A DNA stretch of 64,000 bases from an uncultured Rhodospirillaceae bacterium (GCA_937887565.1 CALABS010000005.1:1-64000); one strand, 5' to 3'; counted from the first letter of the stretch, positions 37,939 to 47,317 are shown. Numbers and translations are program-made. The notes: generated by a model not told the origin, from the sequence alone.

Positions 37939-38130
37939 ATGTTCATGGTGTTCAACGTGATTTTCGTGGTCGTCACCGGCCTGGCGACGGCCGGAGCCGT
38001 GACCGCCGACCGGGCTCGCGATGCCCGCGCGCATGACGCCTGCGTCGCCCAATCGCCGCAGGGCAGCGCCGCCTACCTGGAGTGCCTGCGCCAACGCGGG
38101 GTGACGGTCGATCAGCGGTCCGAGAGGTAG
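37939..38130 (+). CDS. Small single-pass membrane or exported protein, unknown
   Basis: A possible gene of 63 residues. It begins MFMVFNVIFVVVTGLATAGAV, a hydrophobic segment that could be a signal anchor, then a soluble part with two cysteines (DACVAQ and LECLRQR). A GGAG site stands 8 nt before the ATG. The last 19 bp overlap the end of the convergent HAD gene. I do not recognise a family; the paired cysteines hint at a periplasmic disulfide. Confidence 0.5.
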   Translation: MFMVFNVIFVVVTGLATAGAVTADRARDARAHDACVAQSPQGSAAYLECLRQRGVTVDQRSER

Positions 38131-38804
38131 GCCGGCAGGTCGCCCAGCGAGTCGAGGCGGGCGAAGCGGGGATGCCCCTCCGGCGGGTCGGCCCGCTCGT
38201 GCTCCCAGACCAGGGGGTAGGGAACGTGGACCGCCCGGCCGCCGGCCGCGATCATCGGCAGGATGTCGGAACGGACGGAATCGCCGACCATGACCGTTCG
38301 CCCGGGAGAGGTGCCAAGCCGGGCCAGCACCCGGCGGTAGGTGTCGGCGTCCTTCTCGCTGACCACCTCGACGGCGTCGAACAGCTCGGCCAGCCCCGAG
38401 CGGGCCACCTTGCTTTCCTGGTCGAGCAGGTCGCCCTTGGTGATCAGCACCCTCTTGAAGCGGGCGCAGGCCTCCACCGCCTCGCGGGCGCCGTCCAGCA
38501 GGTGGACCGGATGGGCCAGCATGTCCTTGGCGCGCAGCACGATCTCGTGGATGACGGCGGCCGGAACGCGGCCGTCCGAGACCTCGACGGCGGTCTCGAT
38601 CAGCGACAGGGCGAAGCCCTTGATGCCGTAGCCGAACAGCGCCAGATTGGCGCGGCCGACGGCGGCGACCCGTTCCGCCAGGTGGTCGGGGTCGGAATAG
38701 GGCGCCAGCAGTTCGGCGAAGCGGTCCTTGGTGGCCCAGAACAGCGGCTCGTTGTGCCACAGCGTGTTGTCGCCGTCGAAGGCGACGGTGTCGACGCCGC
38801 GCAT
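38112..38804 (-). CDS. HAD-superfamily hydrolase
   Basis: Phosphatase-type HAD protein of 230 residues. Motif I is VAFDGDNTLWHNE (nucleophile and acid Asp), motif II threonine in RVLITKGD, motif III Lys in EVVSEKDADTY, and motif IV VGDSVRSDI. Substrate unknown. The start codon comes one base after the rimO stop (TGACATG), so the two are translationally coupled. The choice of ATG 38804 is set by motif I beginning at residue 7. Confidence 0.9.
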   Translation of the reverse strand: MRGVDTVAFDGDNTLWHNEPLFWATKDRFAELLAPYSDPDHLAERVAAVGRANLALFGYGIKGFALSLIETAVEVSDGRVPAAVIHEIVLRAKDMLAHPVHLLDGAREAVEACARFKRVLITKGDLLDQESKVARSGLAELFDAVEVVSEKDADTYRRVLARLGTSPGRTVMVGDSVRSDILPMIAAGGRAVHVPYPLVWEHERADPPEGHPRFARLDSLGDLPAYLSDR

Positions 38805-38805
38805 G

Positions 38806-40164
38806 TCAGGGCCTTGGCCGCCTCGGCTCGGGCCGCCCGGCCAGAGTGCCCCACAGGTCGTAGTCTTCGCCGTGCTCGATCTCGGCCATGACGATGTCAC
38901 CAGGCTCGAGCCCGATCTCGCCGTTGAGGAAGACGTTGCCGTCCACCTCGGGGCTGTCGGCCCACGAGCGGCAGAAGGCGCCTTCCTCGTCCACCTCGTC
39001 GACGATGACCTCGATGGTCCGGCCCACCTTGGCCCTCGACTTCTCGTCGGCGATCTGGCGCGCCGCCTCCATGAAACGGGCCTGGCGGTCGGCGGCGACG
39101 TCGGCGTCCACGTGGTCGGGCAGGGCGTTGGCGGGGGCGCCGGCGACGTTCTCGTAGGTGAAGCAGCCGACTCGGTCGAGCTTGGCCTCCTCCAGCCAGT
39201 CGAGCAGGACGTCGAAGTCCTCGTCGGTCTCGCCGGGGAAACCGGTGATGAAGGTGGAGCGGATGGCGAGATCGGGGACGATCTCGCGCCACGCCCGGAT
39301 GCGCTCGAGCAGCTTTTCCTGGTTGCCGGGCCGGCGCATGGCCTTCAGCACGGTCGGGCTGGCGTGCTGGAAGGGGATGTCGAGATAGGGAAGGATCTTT
39401 CCTTCCGCCATCAGCGGCAGCACCTCGTCCACGTGCGGGTAGGGGTAGACGTAATGCAGCCGCACCCAGACCCCGAGGTCGCCGAGCGCGCCGGCCAGTT
39501 CCGCCAGCCGCGCCTTGACCGGGCGGCCGTGCCAGCCGCTTTCCGCGTGCTTGAGATCGACGCCGTAGGCGCCGGTGTCCTGCGAGATCACCAGCAGTTC
39601 CTTGACGCCGGCCATGGCCAGGCGCTCGGCCTCCTCCAGCACGTCGCCGGCCGGCCGGCTGGCCAGCGGGCCGCGGATCTGGGGGATGATGCAGAAGCTG
39701 CAGGAATGGTTGCAGCCCTCGGAGATCTTCAGATAGGCGTAATGGCGCGGGGTCAGCCGCAGGCCCTCGGGCGGCACCAGGTCGAGGAAGGGATCGTGGA
39801 GTGGCGGCAGCGCCACGTGCACCGCCTCGACCACCGCCTCGTAGGCATGGGGGCCGGTGACCGCCAGCACGTTGGGATGGGCGTCGCGGATGGCCTTCTC
39901 GTCCAGCCCCATGCAGCCGGTGACGATGACCTTGCCGTTCTCGGCCAGGGCCTCGCCGATGGCCTCGAGCGATTCCGCCCGCGCGCTGTCGAGGAAGCCG
40001 CAGGTGTTGACGATCACCGCGTCGGCGCCGTCATAGCTGGACGAGATGTCGTAGCCCTCGGCCCGCAGCTTGGTCAGGATGCGCTCGGAATCCACCAGCG
40101 CCTTGGCGCAGCCCAGGCTGACGATGCCGACCCGGGGGGCGGGTCTGGAGATGGTCTTGCTCAT
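38806..40164 (-). CDS. rimO: Ribosomal protein S12 methylthiotransferase RimO
   Basis: Radical SAM enzyme that methylthiolates Asp88 of ribosomal protein S12, 452 residues. It has the N-terminal UPF0004 cluster cysteines ([28 protein letters not shown]), the radical SAM motif CNHSCSFC (about residue 155), and a C-terminal TRAM domain ending [24 protein letters not shown] distinguishes RimO from MiaB. It depends on the iron-sulfur machinery encoded earlier in this window. It is followed at once by a HAD hydrolase gene. Confidence 0.96.
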   Translation of the reverse strand: MSKTISRPAPRVGIVSLGCAKALVDSERILTKLRAEGYDISSSYDGADAVIVNTCGFLDSARAESLEAIGEALAENGKVIVTGCMGLDEKAIRDAHPNVLAVTGPHAYEAVVEAVHVALPPLHDPFLDLVPPEGLRLTPRHYAYLKISEGCNHSCSFCIIPQIRGPLASRPAGDVLEEAERLAMAGVKELLVISQDTGAYGVDLKHAESGWHGRPVKARLAELAGALGDLGVWVRLHYVYPYPHVDEVLPLMAEGKILPYLDIPFQHASPTVLKAMRRPGNQEKLLERIRAWREIVPDLAIRSTFITGFPGETDEDFDVLLDWLEEAKLDRVGCFTYENVAGAPANALPDHVDADVAADRQARFMEAARQIADEKSRAKVGRTIEVIVDEVDEEGAFCRSWADSPEVDGNVFLNGEIGLEPGDIVMAEIEHGEDYDLWGTLAGRPEPRRPRP

Positions 40165-40190
40165 GGCGGCACGAAGTAGACGTTTCCCGG

Positions 40191-40787
40191 TCAGGATTCA
40201 AGCGCGGCGGCATCCAGCGCCGCCAGATCGCCGGGCGTGTTGACGTTGACGAAGGGATCATTCGGCCAGTCGACCCGCGCCGCCCCCAGCGCCTCGACCG
40301 CCACGCCCATCCGCCGCTCGCCCGCGGCGACCAGACCGCGCACGGCCTCCAGCAGGTCGAGGCGCCACATCCCGAACACCGGATGGGCGCGGCCCAGGGA
40401 GCGGGCCACCGCCACCGGCGCGTCCGCCGCCGCCAGGCGCGCCACCAGGTCGCGCGGAAACTGCGGCGAATCGGTCGGCACCGTCGCCATCCAGCCGATG
40501 GCGGGGCGGTTGGCGGCCAGCCATTCCAGGCCGGTCAGCACGCCGGCCAGCGGTCCGGCATGGCCGTCCACCACGTCCGCCACCACCGCCAGCCCCAGCC
40601 TGGCGAAGCGGGTCGGGTCGCCATTGGCGTTGACGATGACCTCGGACACCTGGGGCGCCAGCTGCCGCGCCGCCCGCTCGATCAGCGTCATCCCGCCGAC
40701 CTCCAGCAGCGCCTTGTCGCCGCCACCCATCCGGCGCGACAGGCCGCCGGCCAGGATCACCCCCGCGATGGTGGAGATATCGATCAT
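40191..40787 (-). CDS. mobA: Molybdenum cofactor guanylyltransferase MobA
   Basis: Adds GMP to molybdopterin to make the guanine-dinucleotide cofactor, 198 residues. The nucleotide-binding motif [20 protein letters not shown] lies at residues 9-28, shown here by its core, followed by [11 protein letters not shown] and the DSPQFP segment. It lies 26 bp before rimO on the same strand. It implies molybdoenzymes such as nitrate reductase or formate dehydrogenase elsewhere in the genome. Confidence 0.93.
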   Translation of the reverse strand: MIDISTIAGVILAGGLSRRMGGGDKALLEVGGMTLIERAARQLAPQVSEVIVNANGDPTRFARLGLAVVADVVDGHAGPLAGVLTGLEWLAANRPAIGWMATVPTDSPQFPRDLVARLAAADAPVAVARSLGRAHPVFGMWRLDLLEAVRGLVAAGERRMGVAVEALGAARVDWPNDPFVNVNTPGDLAALDAAALES

Positions 40788-40806
40788 GGCGGAAGGATAG
40801 TCGCCT

Positions 40807-40894
40807 TCGTCATCCCGGCCAAGCGGAGCGCGAGCCGGGTTCCATGCGGCTCACCGCCATGGATCCCGGCTCGCGATGCTCGCCCGGGATGACG
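40807..40894. repeat. Dispersed palindromic repeat (GTCATCCCGG type)
   Basis: Intergenic element between mobA and the DUF892 gene. The left end CGTCATCCCGGCC and right end CCCGGGATGACG are inverted copies, and inner arms GAGCCGGG and CCCGGCTC also pair. It is a full-length member of the family found at 13611 and 60932. Confidence 0.7.
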
Positions 40895-40902
40895 TTCATT
40901 CG

Positions 40903-41394
40903 CTATGTCGCCGCCCGCATGTCGAGGTAGCGGCGGGTGATGTCGGGAATGGCCTCGGACAGCCAGTCGGCCATGTCGGCCTTCTCGTCGGCCATCTCCT
41001 CGAACAGGCTCGCCAGCGAGGGTTCGTTCTCGCGTTCGGCGGCGGTGGCCAGCGCCCGGAAATTGGCGATCTCCCATTCCTCGTAGGCCAGGGTGGTGGT
41101 GGCCTGCTTGACCACCTCGTCGGGGGACGAGCCGGCCATCAGGGCCTGGGCCTGGCCGGCGATGCGGGTGAAGACGTCCTTGGCGGTCGAGGAGTCGGTG
41201 CCCAGCGCCTGGAGCTGCTGCTCGATCCGCTGCTCCTGGCGCCGGGTCAGGTCGATCTGTTCCTGGAACTTCGCGCGGACGTCGGGATAGGCGTCCAGAT
41301 GCTTGACCTGCCGTTCCAGGTTGTCGATGGAGGCGCGCTCCATGGCGTGGGCGTCCTTGAGCCAGTCGATCATGATGTCCCGGGTGCTGGGCAT
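40903..41394 (-). CDS. DUF892 ferritin-like stress protein (YciE type)
   Basis: Four-helix-bundle protein of 163 residues. It matches the YciE/DUF892 group (IMIDWLKDAHAMERASIDNL, then two Glu/Asp-rich helices with EQQLQALG and AYEEWEIANFRAL), which are structurally ferritin-like; iron binding is not certain. Family members are commonly stress induced. An EcfG-type promoter (41431-41456) lies upstream with a suitable GGGAGG ribosome site, so it probably belongs to the general stress regulon. Confidence 0.88.
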   Translation of the reverse strand: MPSTRDIMIDWLKDAHAMERASIDNLERQVKHLDAYPDVRAKFQEQIDLTRRQEQRIEQQLQALGTDSSTAKDVFTRIAGQAQALMAGSSPDEVVKQATTTLAYEEWEIANFRALATAAERENEPSLASLFEEMADEKADMADWLSEAIPDITRRYLDMRAAT

Positions 41395-41430
41395 GGGGGC
41401 CTCCCTGTTGGAACCGCGATGCCCAGGATC

Positions 41431-41456
41431 AACACCGGCCGCTAGCGCCGCGTTCC
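41431..41456 (-). promoter_or_regulatory. EcfG-type general stress promoter before the DUF892 gene
   Basis: On the minus strand GGAAC, 17 nt, TGTT matches the alphaproteobacterial EcfG consensus GGAAC-N16/17-CGTT with one mismatch. It lies at the end of the upstream SDR gene and would start transcription about 30 nt before the DUF892 ATG. Confidence 0.55.
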
Positions 41457-42449
41457 CAGCCCCACCGCCGCCGCCGCCAGGGCGGCCACCCCCACCGCCG
41501 CCGCCGCGCCGCGCACCAGCCCCTCGGAAAAGGCGGGGGCGCCCTGTTCAGCCCGGGAGTCGAAGCGCCCGTGGGCGCCCCAGGCGCCGGCCACCGGCGC
41601 GAACAAATTGTCGGAGCGGCCGGGCGGATCGGGCTCGTCGGTCAACTCGCCCTCCCAGGCCCGCGCGGCGAGCAGGCGGTCGAGGGTCGTGGGCACCAGC
41701 ATGGCGCCAGCGATGACCTTGATCGAGGACGGGTCGACCCACAGCTCGCGGGGGGCGGTCTCGGCGGCGCGGACGACCGCCTCGGCCACCGGCTCGGGCT
41801 GGTGGATGGGCGGCACCGGCTGCGGCCGGCGGCCCATGCGGTTGCGGGCCCAGTCGAATTGCGGGGTGTTGACGGCCGGGATCTGCACCATGGTCAGCCG
41901 CACCCGGCTGCGGTCGTGGATCAACTCGCAACGCAGCGCGTCGGTGAAGCCGCGGATGGCGAACTTGGCGCCGCAATAGGCCGATTGCAGCGGGATGGAA
42001 CGATAGGCGAGCGACGAGCCCACCTGCACGATGGTGCCCCGGTCGCGCCGCAGCATCCGCCTGAGCGCCGCCATGGTGCCGTGGACGTAGCCGAGATAGG
42101 TGACCTCGGTGACCCGGCGGAATTCCTCGGCCGTCATGTCGGCGACGCGGGAATAGACCGTCGCCATGGCGCAGTTGATCCAGGTGTCGATGGGGCCGAA
42201 GCGACCTTCGAGGGCGGCGGCGGCGTTCTCGACGGCCTCGGCGTCGGCGACGTCGGCCGGCAGGGCCAGGGCACGGCCGCCGGCCGCCGCCACCTCGGCG
42301 GCGGCGGCATCCAGGCGCGGGCGGTCGCGCGCGATCAGGCCGACGGCGCAGCCGCGCCGGCCGAGGGCGCGGACGACGGCCCGGCCCAACCCGGCCGAGG
42401 CGCCGGTGACGGCCACGGTGGCGTCGCGAAGGGGGATGGTGTCGGTCAT
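41442..42449 (-). CDS. SDR-family oxidoreductase with C-terminal extension
   Basis: Short-chain dehydrogenase of 335 residues. The Rossmann motif TGASAGLGRAVVRAL lies at residue 15, catalytic Ser in VGSSLAYRS and Y-x3-K in SAYCGAKFAI. The last 90 residues extend beyond the usual SDR fold and end in an Ala-rich hydrophobic stretch (AAAAVGVAALAAAAVGLG), a possible membrane anchor. It follows the TIGR02588 gene by 14 bp. Substrate unknown; the neighbourhood suggests a stress role. Confidence 0.88.
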   Translation of the reverse strand: MTDTIPLRDATVAVTGASAGLGRAVVRALGRRGCAVGLIARDRPRLDAAAAEVAAAGGRALALPADVADAEAVENAAAALEGRFGPIDTWINCAMATVYSRVADMTAEEFRRVTEVTYLGYVHGTMAALRRMLRRDRGTIVQVGSSLAYRSIPLQSAYCGAKFAIRGFTDALRCELIHDRSRVRLTMVQIPAVNTPQFDWARNRMGRRPQPVPPIHQPEPVAEAVVRAAETAPRELWVDPSSIKVIAGAMLVPTTLDRLLAARAWEGELTDEPDPPGRSDNLFAPVAGAWGAHGRFDSRAEQGAPAFSEGLVRGAAAAVGVAALAAAAVGLGTRR

Positions 42450-42463
42450 GAGGCCTCCATCGG

Positions 42464-42841
42464 TCACGGGATGGTCCAGGACACGGCGCCGATCTCCAGG
42501 GTCTGGGCGCTTGGGTCGGGGCCGAGGACGAAGCCGCCCCGGCGCGTCGCGCCGGCCGCGATATAGTCGAAGGTGGCTTCGGCCCGCTCCAGGACCATGC
42601 CATCGCGGGAGACGGTGGCGCGGATCGTGACCTGGGCGGCGGTGGTGTCGCCGGCATTGCGGACGGTGAACAGCACCCGGTGGCGTCCGTTCCGGGGCTC
42701 GACGCCGTCCACACGGATGGTGAAGTCGGGGGGGCGCCGGGATTGGGTGGCGCCTTCCCAGACGGTGAAGGCCACCGCCCCCAGCACCAGCGCGAGGCCG
42801 ATCCCGCCGGCCACCCATTCCGACGCCGGGGCCGGCGTCAC
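42464..42841 (-). CDS. TIGR02588 family protein
   Basis: Small membrane-anchored protein of 125 residues with an N-terminal helix (GGIGLALVLGAVAFTVWEGA) and an exported beta-rich domain (HRVLFTVRNAGDTTAAQVTI). It is the known partner of TIGR02587 proteins. The GTG start at 42841 overlaps the upstream stop (GTGA), a sign of translational coupling. Function is unknown. Confidence 0.82.
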   Translation of the reverse strand: MTPAPASEWVAGGIGLALVLGAVAFTVWEGATQSRRPPDFTIRVDGVEPRNGRHRVLFTVRNAGDTTAAQVTIRATVSRDGMVLERAEATFDYIAAGATRRGGFVLGPDPSAQTLEIGAVSWTIP

Positions 42842-43659
42842 AGGATCACCCGCGCGGCGGCGGCGCCGATGGCGGCGGGAAAGCCCAGCACCAGGGTCGC
42901 CAGGATCACCTGGCCGGGGGCGTGGCCGTCGGCCCGGCCGAAGGTCCACAGGACGTAGAGGCTGACCAGCAGCGCGAGGGCATAGCCGGCGACGGAAAAG
43001 CGGATGAACACCCCCGCCGCCCCGCCGGATTGATGAGTTTCACCGCCCTTGAACTGCAGCAGGTAGACGAAGGCGTGCATGGCGGCCAGGGAAACGCCCG
43101 CCAGGACCACGCCGTGCCAGGGCGTCATGCGGTAGGCGATGAGCACCATCTCCTCGGTGGGAGCGACGCTGAAGCCCAGATACAGGGCTCCGGCGGCCAT
43201 GATGAACATCTCGCCGGCATAGGTGACGTTCTGGCGGCGTTTCTCGCTTTCCTCGCGGTCGCCGCTGCTTCCGAACTGGCCGCGGCCGAGCATGGCGCCG
43301 AACGAGGCGGGCACGGCCTGGACCATCATCTTGCCGATGACGGCCGAGGGCGGATCGTCGAGGCGGATGACGGCGAACAGGGTCAGGACGACGCCCGAGG
43401 CGACGGCGCCCACGGTCAGGGCGATGAAGGCGTCACGCAGGTCCTCGCGCCAGTCGAAGGTGTCCTCGAAGCCGATGAAATGGGAGAGCGCGGTCAGCAG
43501 CGGGACGGCGGCCACCACCATCAGGGCCAGCCGCAGGCGGTCCATGTGGAAGCCCAGCCACCACATCTCCATGGTCATCAGGATGGGAAGGGCGAAAACC
43601 ACCGCGCCGGCGAAGGCGCGGCCCATCCCGGTCCAGAAGCGGCGGCGCGGCGGGTCCAT
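42838..43659 (-). CDS. TIGR02587 family integral membrane protein
   Basis: Polytopic membrane protein of 273 residues, about seven helices, of unknown function and always paired with TIGR02588. It begins MDPPRRRFWTGMGRAFAGAV. No ribosome site stands before the first ATG, and an EcfG-type promoter lies so close that transcription would start at or next to this ATG; a start at Met12 (ATG 43626) is a real alternative. The pair is followed by an SDR and then the DUF892 gene, all on one strand. Confidence 0.82.
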   Translation of the reverse strand: MDPPRRRFWTGMGRAFAGAVVFALPILMTMEMWWLGFHMDRLRLALMVVAAVPLLTALSHFIGFEDTFDWREDLRDAFIALTVGAVASGVVLTLFAVIRLDDPPSAVIGKMMVQAVPASFGAMLGRGQFGSSGDREESEKRRQNVTYAGEMFIMAAGALYLGFSVAPTEEMVLIAYRMTPWHGVVLAGVSLAAMHAFVYLLQFKGGETHQSGGAAGVFIRFSVAGYALALLVSLYVLWTFGRADGHAPGQVILATLVLGFPAAIGAAAARVIL

Positions 43660-43667
43660 GCACCGGG

Positions 43668-43693
43668 AACGCCGGCGACGCGCCGGGCGTTCC
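43668..43693 (-). promoter_or_regulatory. EcfG-type general stress promoter before TIGR02587
   Basis: On the minus strand GGAAC, 17 nt, CGTT is an exact match to the EcfG consensus. The two elements are embedded in a 10-bp inverted repeat (43664-43673 with 43686-43695) just after trpE, which may also end trpE transcription. Confidence 0.65.
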
Positions 43694-43710
43694 CGTGGCC
43701 GGCCGGCCGG

Positions 43711-45234
43711 CTACTGTTTCGCCAGGGTGTAGTCGATGGCGTCCTCGGCCACCCGCAGCAGTACGCGGACCTTGTTCATGCACTCCTCGTGCTCCTTTTC
43801 GGGAACCGAGTCGGCGACGATGCCGGCGCCGGCCTGGACGTACATGGTGCCGTCCTTGACCAGCGAGGTGCGGAGCGCGATGCAGGTGTCCATGTTGCCG
43901 TTGCCCGAGATGTAGCCGATGCAGCCGGCGTAGAAGGAGCGGCGCACCGGCTCCAGCTCGTCGATGATCTCCATGGCGCGGATCTTGGGGGCGCCCGACA
44001 CCGTGCCGGCCGGAAAGCCGGCCATCAGCGCGTCCATGGCGTCGCAATCCCCGCGAATCCTGCCCACCACGTTGGAGACGATGTGCATGACGTGCGAGTA
44101 GTACTCGACGATCATCTTGCGGGTGACCTTGACCGTCCCGACCTCGGCCACGCGGCCGACGTCGTTGCGGCCCAGGTCCAGCAGCATCAGGTGCTCGGCC
44201 AGCTCCTTGGGATCGGCCAGCAGGTCGGCGGCCAGTTCCTCGTCCTCGGCCTGGGTGGCGCCGCGCCGCCGGGTGCCGGCGATGGGACGGATGGTCACCT
44301 CGCCGTCGCGCAGGCGGACCAGGATCTCGGGGCTGGAGCCCACCAGCTGGAAGCCGCCCAGGTTGAGGAAGAACAGGAACGGACTGGGATTCATGCGCCT
44401 GAGCGCGCGATAGAGCGAGAACGGCGGCAGCCTGAACGGAATCGCCATGCGTTGGGACAGCACCACCTGGAAGATGTCGCCGGCGGCGATGTAGTCCTTG
44501 GCCTTGGCGACCATGGCGCAATACTGCGCGGGGGTGACGCTGGGCACCGGCGTGGGCGCATGGTTGGCCCGCTCGTCGCCCGCCTCGGCGTGGGGCAGGG
44601 GGCTTTCCAGCGCCTCGACCACGTGTTCCAGGCGTTCGTTGGCCAGCTCGAAGGCGGTGCGGGCGTCGATGCCGGCCCTCGGCCACACCGGCACCACGGC
44701 GGTCAGCGTGCCGTTGACGTTGTCGAACATGGCCATGACGGTGGGGCGCATGAAGATGCCGTCGGGGACCCCGATCTCGTCGGGGTTGTCGTCGGGCAGG
44801 CGCTCGACCAGCCGGACCATGTCGTAGCTCATGTAGCCGATCAGGCCGGCCGACATCGGCGGCAGGTGCGGCGGAATGTCGATGCGGCACTCGTCGACCA
44901 GGGCGCGCAGGGAATCCAGCGGGTCCTTGCCCGAGGCCACCACCGGGCAGGGCTCGAAGGCGTCGACGTCGGTCCGCGCCTGGCGGTTGATCCACGCCTT
45001 GTCGCCGACGCATTTCCACAGCAGGTCGGGCTTCATGCCCAGCACCGAGTAGCGGCCGCGCACGGCGCCGCCCTCCACCGATTCCAGCAGGAACGAGTGG
45101 CTTTGGCCGTTGGCCAGCTTCAGGAAGGCCGAGACCGGCGTTTCCAGGTCGGCGACCAGCGTCCGCCACAGCACCTGGGGCCTGCCCGCTTCATAAGTGG
45201 CGCGGAAGGCATCGAAATCCGGGTGGGTGGTCAT
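43711..45234 (-). CDS. trpE: Anthranilate synthase component I
   Basis: Makes anthranilate from chorismate and ammonia (with TrpG), the first step of tryptophan synthesis; 507 residues. The feedback site LLES (residue 49 region) and catalytic stretches FQVVLSQRM, PIAGTRRRG, GRNDVGRV and TVSGAPKIRAME are all present. It starts 4 bp after the ppiD stop. The usual alphaproteobacterial order continues with trpG, but here a general-stress block follows instead, so trpG, trpD and trpC must be elsewhere. Confidence 0.96.
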   Translation of the reverse strand: MTTHPDFDAFRATYEAGRPQVLWRTLVADLETPVSAFLKLANGQSHSFLLESVEGGAVRGRYSVLGMKPDLLWKCVGDKAWINRQARTDVDAFEPCPVVASGKDPLDSLRALVDECRIDIPPHLPPMSAGLIGYMSYDMVRLVERLPDDNPDEIGVPDGIFMRPTVMAMFDNVNGTLTAVVPVWPRAGIDARTAFELANERLEHVVEALESPLPHAEAGDERANHAPTPVPSVTPAQYCAMVAKAKDYIAAGDIFQVVLSQRMAIPFRLPPFSLYRALRRMNPSPFLFFLNLGGFQLVGSSPEILVRLRDGEVTIRPIAGTRRRGATQAEDEELAADLLADPKELAEHLMLLDLGRNDVGRVAEVGTVKVTRKMIVEYYSHVMHIVSNVVGRIRGDCDAMDALMAGFPAGTVSGAPKIRAMEIIDELEPVRRSFYAGCIGYISGNGNMDTCIALRTSLVKDGTMYVQAGAGIVADSVPEKEHEECMNKVRVLLRVAEDAIDYTLAKQ

Positions 45235-45238
45235 GGTC

Positions 45239-47113
45239 TTATTCTTCGCGGGTGAGCTGGCTGCGGTCCACCTTGACGCCGAAATCGGCGTTGAGGGCGT
45301 TGATGTACTGGTCGACGAGGTCCCCGGCCACGGTCGCCGAGACGCGCGTGCGCGCGGCTTCGACCGCGTCGGCATTGGCGCCGGGGTCGAAGGGCACCAC
45401 CTTGTCCAGGCGCGCCACCACCCAGCCGGCGGCGGTGCCGCCCACCGACACGCCGCCGGGGTCCGACTGGAACATGTCGGCGACCACCGCCGGCGGCAGC
45501 TTGGCGGCCTCGGCGCCCTCGCGGCTGAAGGGTTCGGTGGTCACCGACTTCAGTCCGAAGGCCTGGGCGGCGCGGGACAGCGAGTCGCCCTTCTTGACGT
45601 GGTCGGCGATGTTCTCGGCGCGTTGGCCGGCCAGTTCGTGGCGCTTCTCGGCCTGCCAGGCGGCCAGGACGTCGGCCGTGATGGTGGCGAAGGGCTTGGG
45701 CTGGGGCGGCGTGACCTGATCGACGCGGACCAGGAAGAAGCCGTCGCCGTCGGCGTCGGTCAGCTGGCTCTCGGTGCCCTGGTCGGTGTGAAAGGCGATG
45801 TCGAGGAAGGATTCCGCCTTGGGGGCGGTGGCGACCGGCTTGCCGTCGGTGCCCAGGCCCTGGGCGTCGATGGCCGGGATCGTCACCAGGGTCAGGTTGT
45901 GCTTCTTGGCGGCCTCCTCGAGGGTGGCGCCTCCGCCCAGGGTGTCCTCGACCTGGGTGGACAGGTCGCCGAGACGGTCGAGCTCCTTCTCGCGGCGCAG
46001 ATCCTTGGCCAGGTCGCCCTTCACCTCGGCCAGCGGGTGGGTCCGTTCGGGGACGACCTGAGCGACCTTGACCACATGCCAGCCGAGCGCGGTCTTGACC
46101 GGGGCGCCGATGGACCCCTTGGGCTGCTGAAATACCGGCTGCGCCAACTCGTCGGGCAGGTCGGCGGGCTGCACCGCGCCCAGGTCGAGCACCTCCTGGC
46201 CGAAGGCCTCGGCGATGGCGGTCAGGTCCTTGCCGGCCTTGACCATGTCGGCGGCCTTGGCCGCGTCCTCGTCGGAGGTCAGCACCACCTGCGACACCGT
46301 GCGGCTTTCGGGGGTGTGGAATTCGTCCATGCGGGCCTGATAGGCCTCGGTCACCATCTCGTCGGTGACCTCGACCTCGGCGGCGACGTCGGACGGCCGC
46401 AGGCGCAGCACGGTCAGCGTCCGCAACTCGGGCGCCATGAAGCGCTGGGCGTTGTCCTTATGAAACTGCTCCAGCACCGCTTGGTCGGGGGCGGCCGGCA
46501 GGGCGATGGCGTCGTCCCTGACCGTCACGGTCTCGGCGACCCGGCGCTCCTCGCGGAAGCGGACCAGCGGGTCGACCAGGGCGGCGGGGGCGGTGACGCC
46601 GCCCGACAGCGCCTCGGCCATCTGGCTGCGGATCATGTTGTTGCGCTCGATGCGCAGGTATTCCTTCTCGCCGAGACCCGCCCGCGACAGCGCGATTCGC
46701 AACCGGTCGGGGTCGAACTGGCCCAGCTCGTTGCGGAAATTGGGATCGGCGGCGATGTCGGCCACCACCGCCCCGTCGGACACCGTCAGGCCCAGGCGGT
46801 GGCCGGCCTCGTCGATCAGGGTGCGGGTGACGATGCCGTCGATGGTGCGGTCCAGCAGGCCCAGCTTGCGGGCGTCCTCGGCGGTCAGCTTGCCGCCGAA
46901 CAGCGGCTGCAGACGGTCGACCTCGCGCTTGAACTCGGCGTTGACCTCGGCGGCGGAAATGGCGGAGCCACCCACCTCGATGGCGGGGCCGCTGCCGAAC
47001 ATGCCACCACGGATCACGTCGCCCACGCCCCAGGCGACGAAGCTGAGCGCGAGCACCGCGAAGAAGGCTTTGACGATCCAGGACTGGGTGGAGTTGCGCA
47101 ACGCTTCGAGCAT
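45239..47113 (-). CDS. ppiD: PpiD-type periplasmic peptidyl-prolyl isomerase/chaperone
   Basis: Inner-membrane-anchored chaperone of 624 residues that helps fold exported proteins. An N-terminal helix (WIVKAFFAVLALSFVAWGVG, residues 12-31) is followed by a SurA-N-like helical domain, a parvulin domain (VSQVVLTSDEDAAKAADMV; GWHVVKVAQV) near residues 270-370, and a C-terminal segment. It lies directly upstream of trpE. The ATG at 47113 is set by the conserved MLEALRNSTQSW opening. Confidence 0.92.
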   Translation of the reverse strand: MLEALRNSTQSWIVKAFFAVLALSFVAWGVGDVIRGGMFGSGPAIEVGGSAISAAEVNAEFKREVDRLQPLFGGKLTAEDARKLGLLDRTIDGIVTRTLIDEAGHRLGLTVSDGAVVADIAADPNFRNELGQFDPDRLRIALSRAGLGEKEYLRIERNNMIRSQMAEALSGGVTAPAALVDPLVRFREERRVAETVTVRDDAIALPAAPDQAVLEQFHKDNAQRFMAPELRTLTVLRLRPSDVAAEVEVTDEMVTEAYQARMDEFHTPESRTVSQVVLTSDEDAAKAADMVKAGKDLTAIAEAFGQEVLDLGAVQPADLPDELAQPVFQQPKGSIGAPVKTALGWHVVKVAQVVPERTHPLAEVKGDLAKDLRREKELDRLGDLSTQVEDTLGGGATLEEAAKKHNLTLVTIPAIDAQGLGTDGKPVATAPKAESFLDIAFHTDQGTESQLTDADGDGFFLVRVDQVTPPQPKPFATITADVLAAWQAEKRHELAGQRAENIADHVKKGDSLSRAAQAFGLKSVTTEPFSREGAEAAKLPPAVVADMFQSDPGGVSVGGTAAGWVVARLDKVVPFDPGANADAVEAARTRVSATVAGDLVDQYINALNADFGVKVDRSQLTREE

Positions 47114-47317
47114 GGGATGCCGATCGTCCCCGAGGATGGATGGAGAAAGGCCCGGCACGGCCGGGAAAGATGCCGGGCATAATAGGAGCCGCCCAAAGGG
47201 GCCGCAACAAGCAATCCTCCGGCCGTCGTCGGCCGATCCCCCCACGCGAGCGGGGAACGATTCATGCCATTCGGGGCCAGGGTCGGAAATGTTCTTGCGA
47301 AATAACCCCACGGGCAG

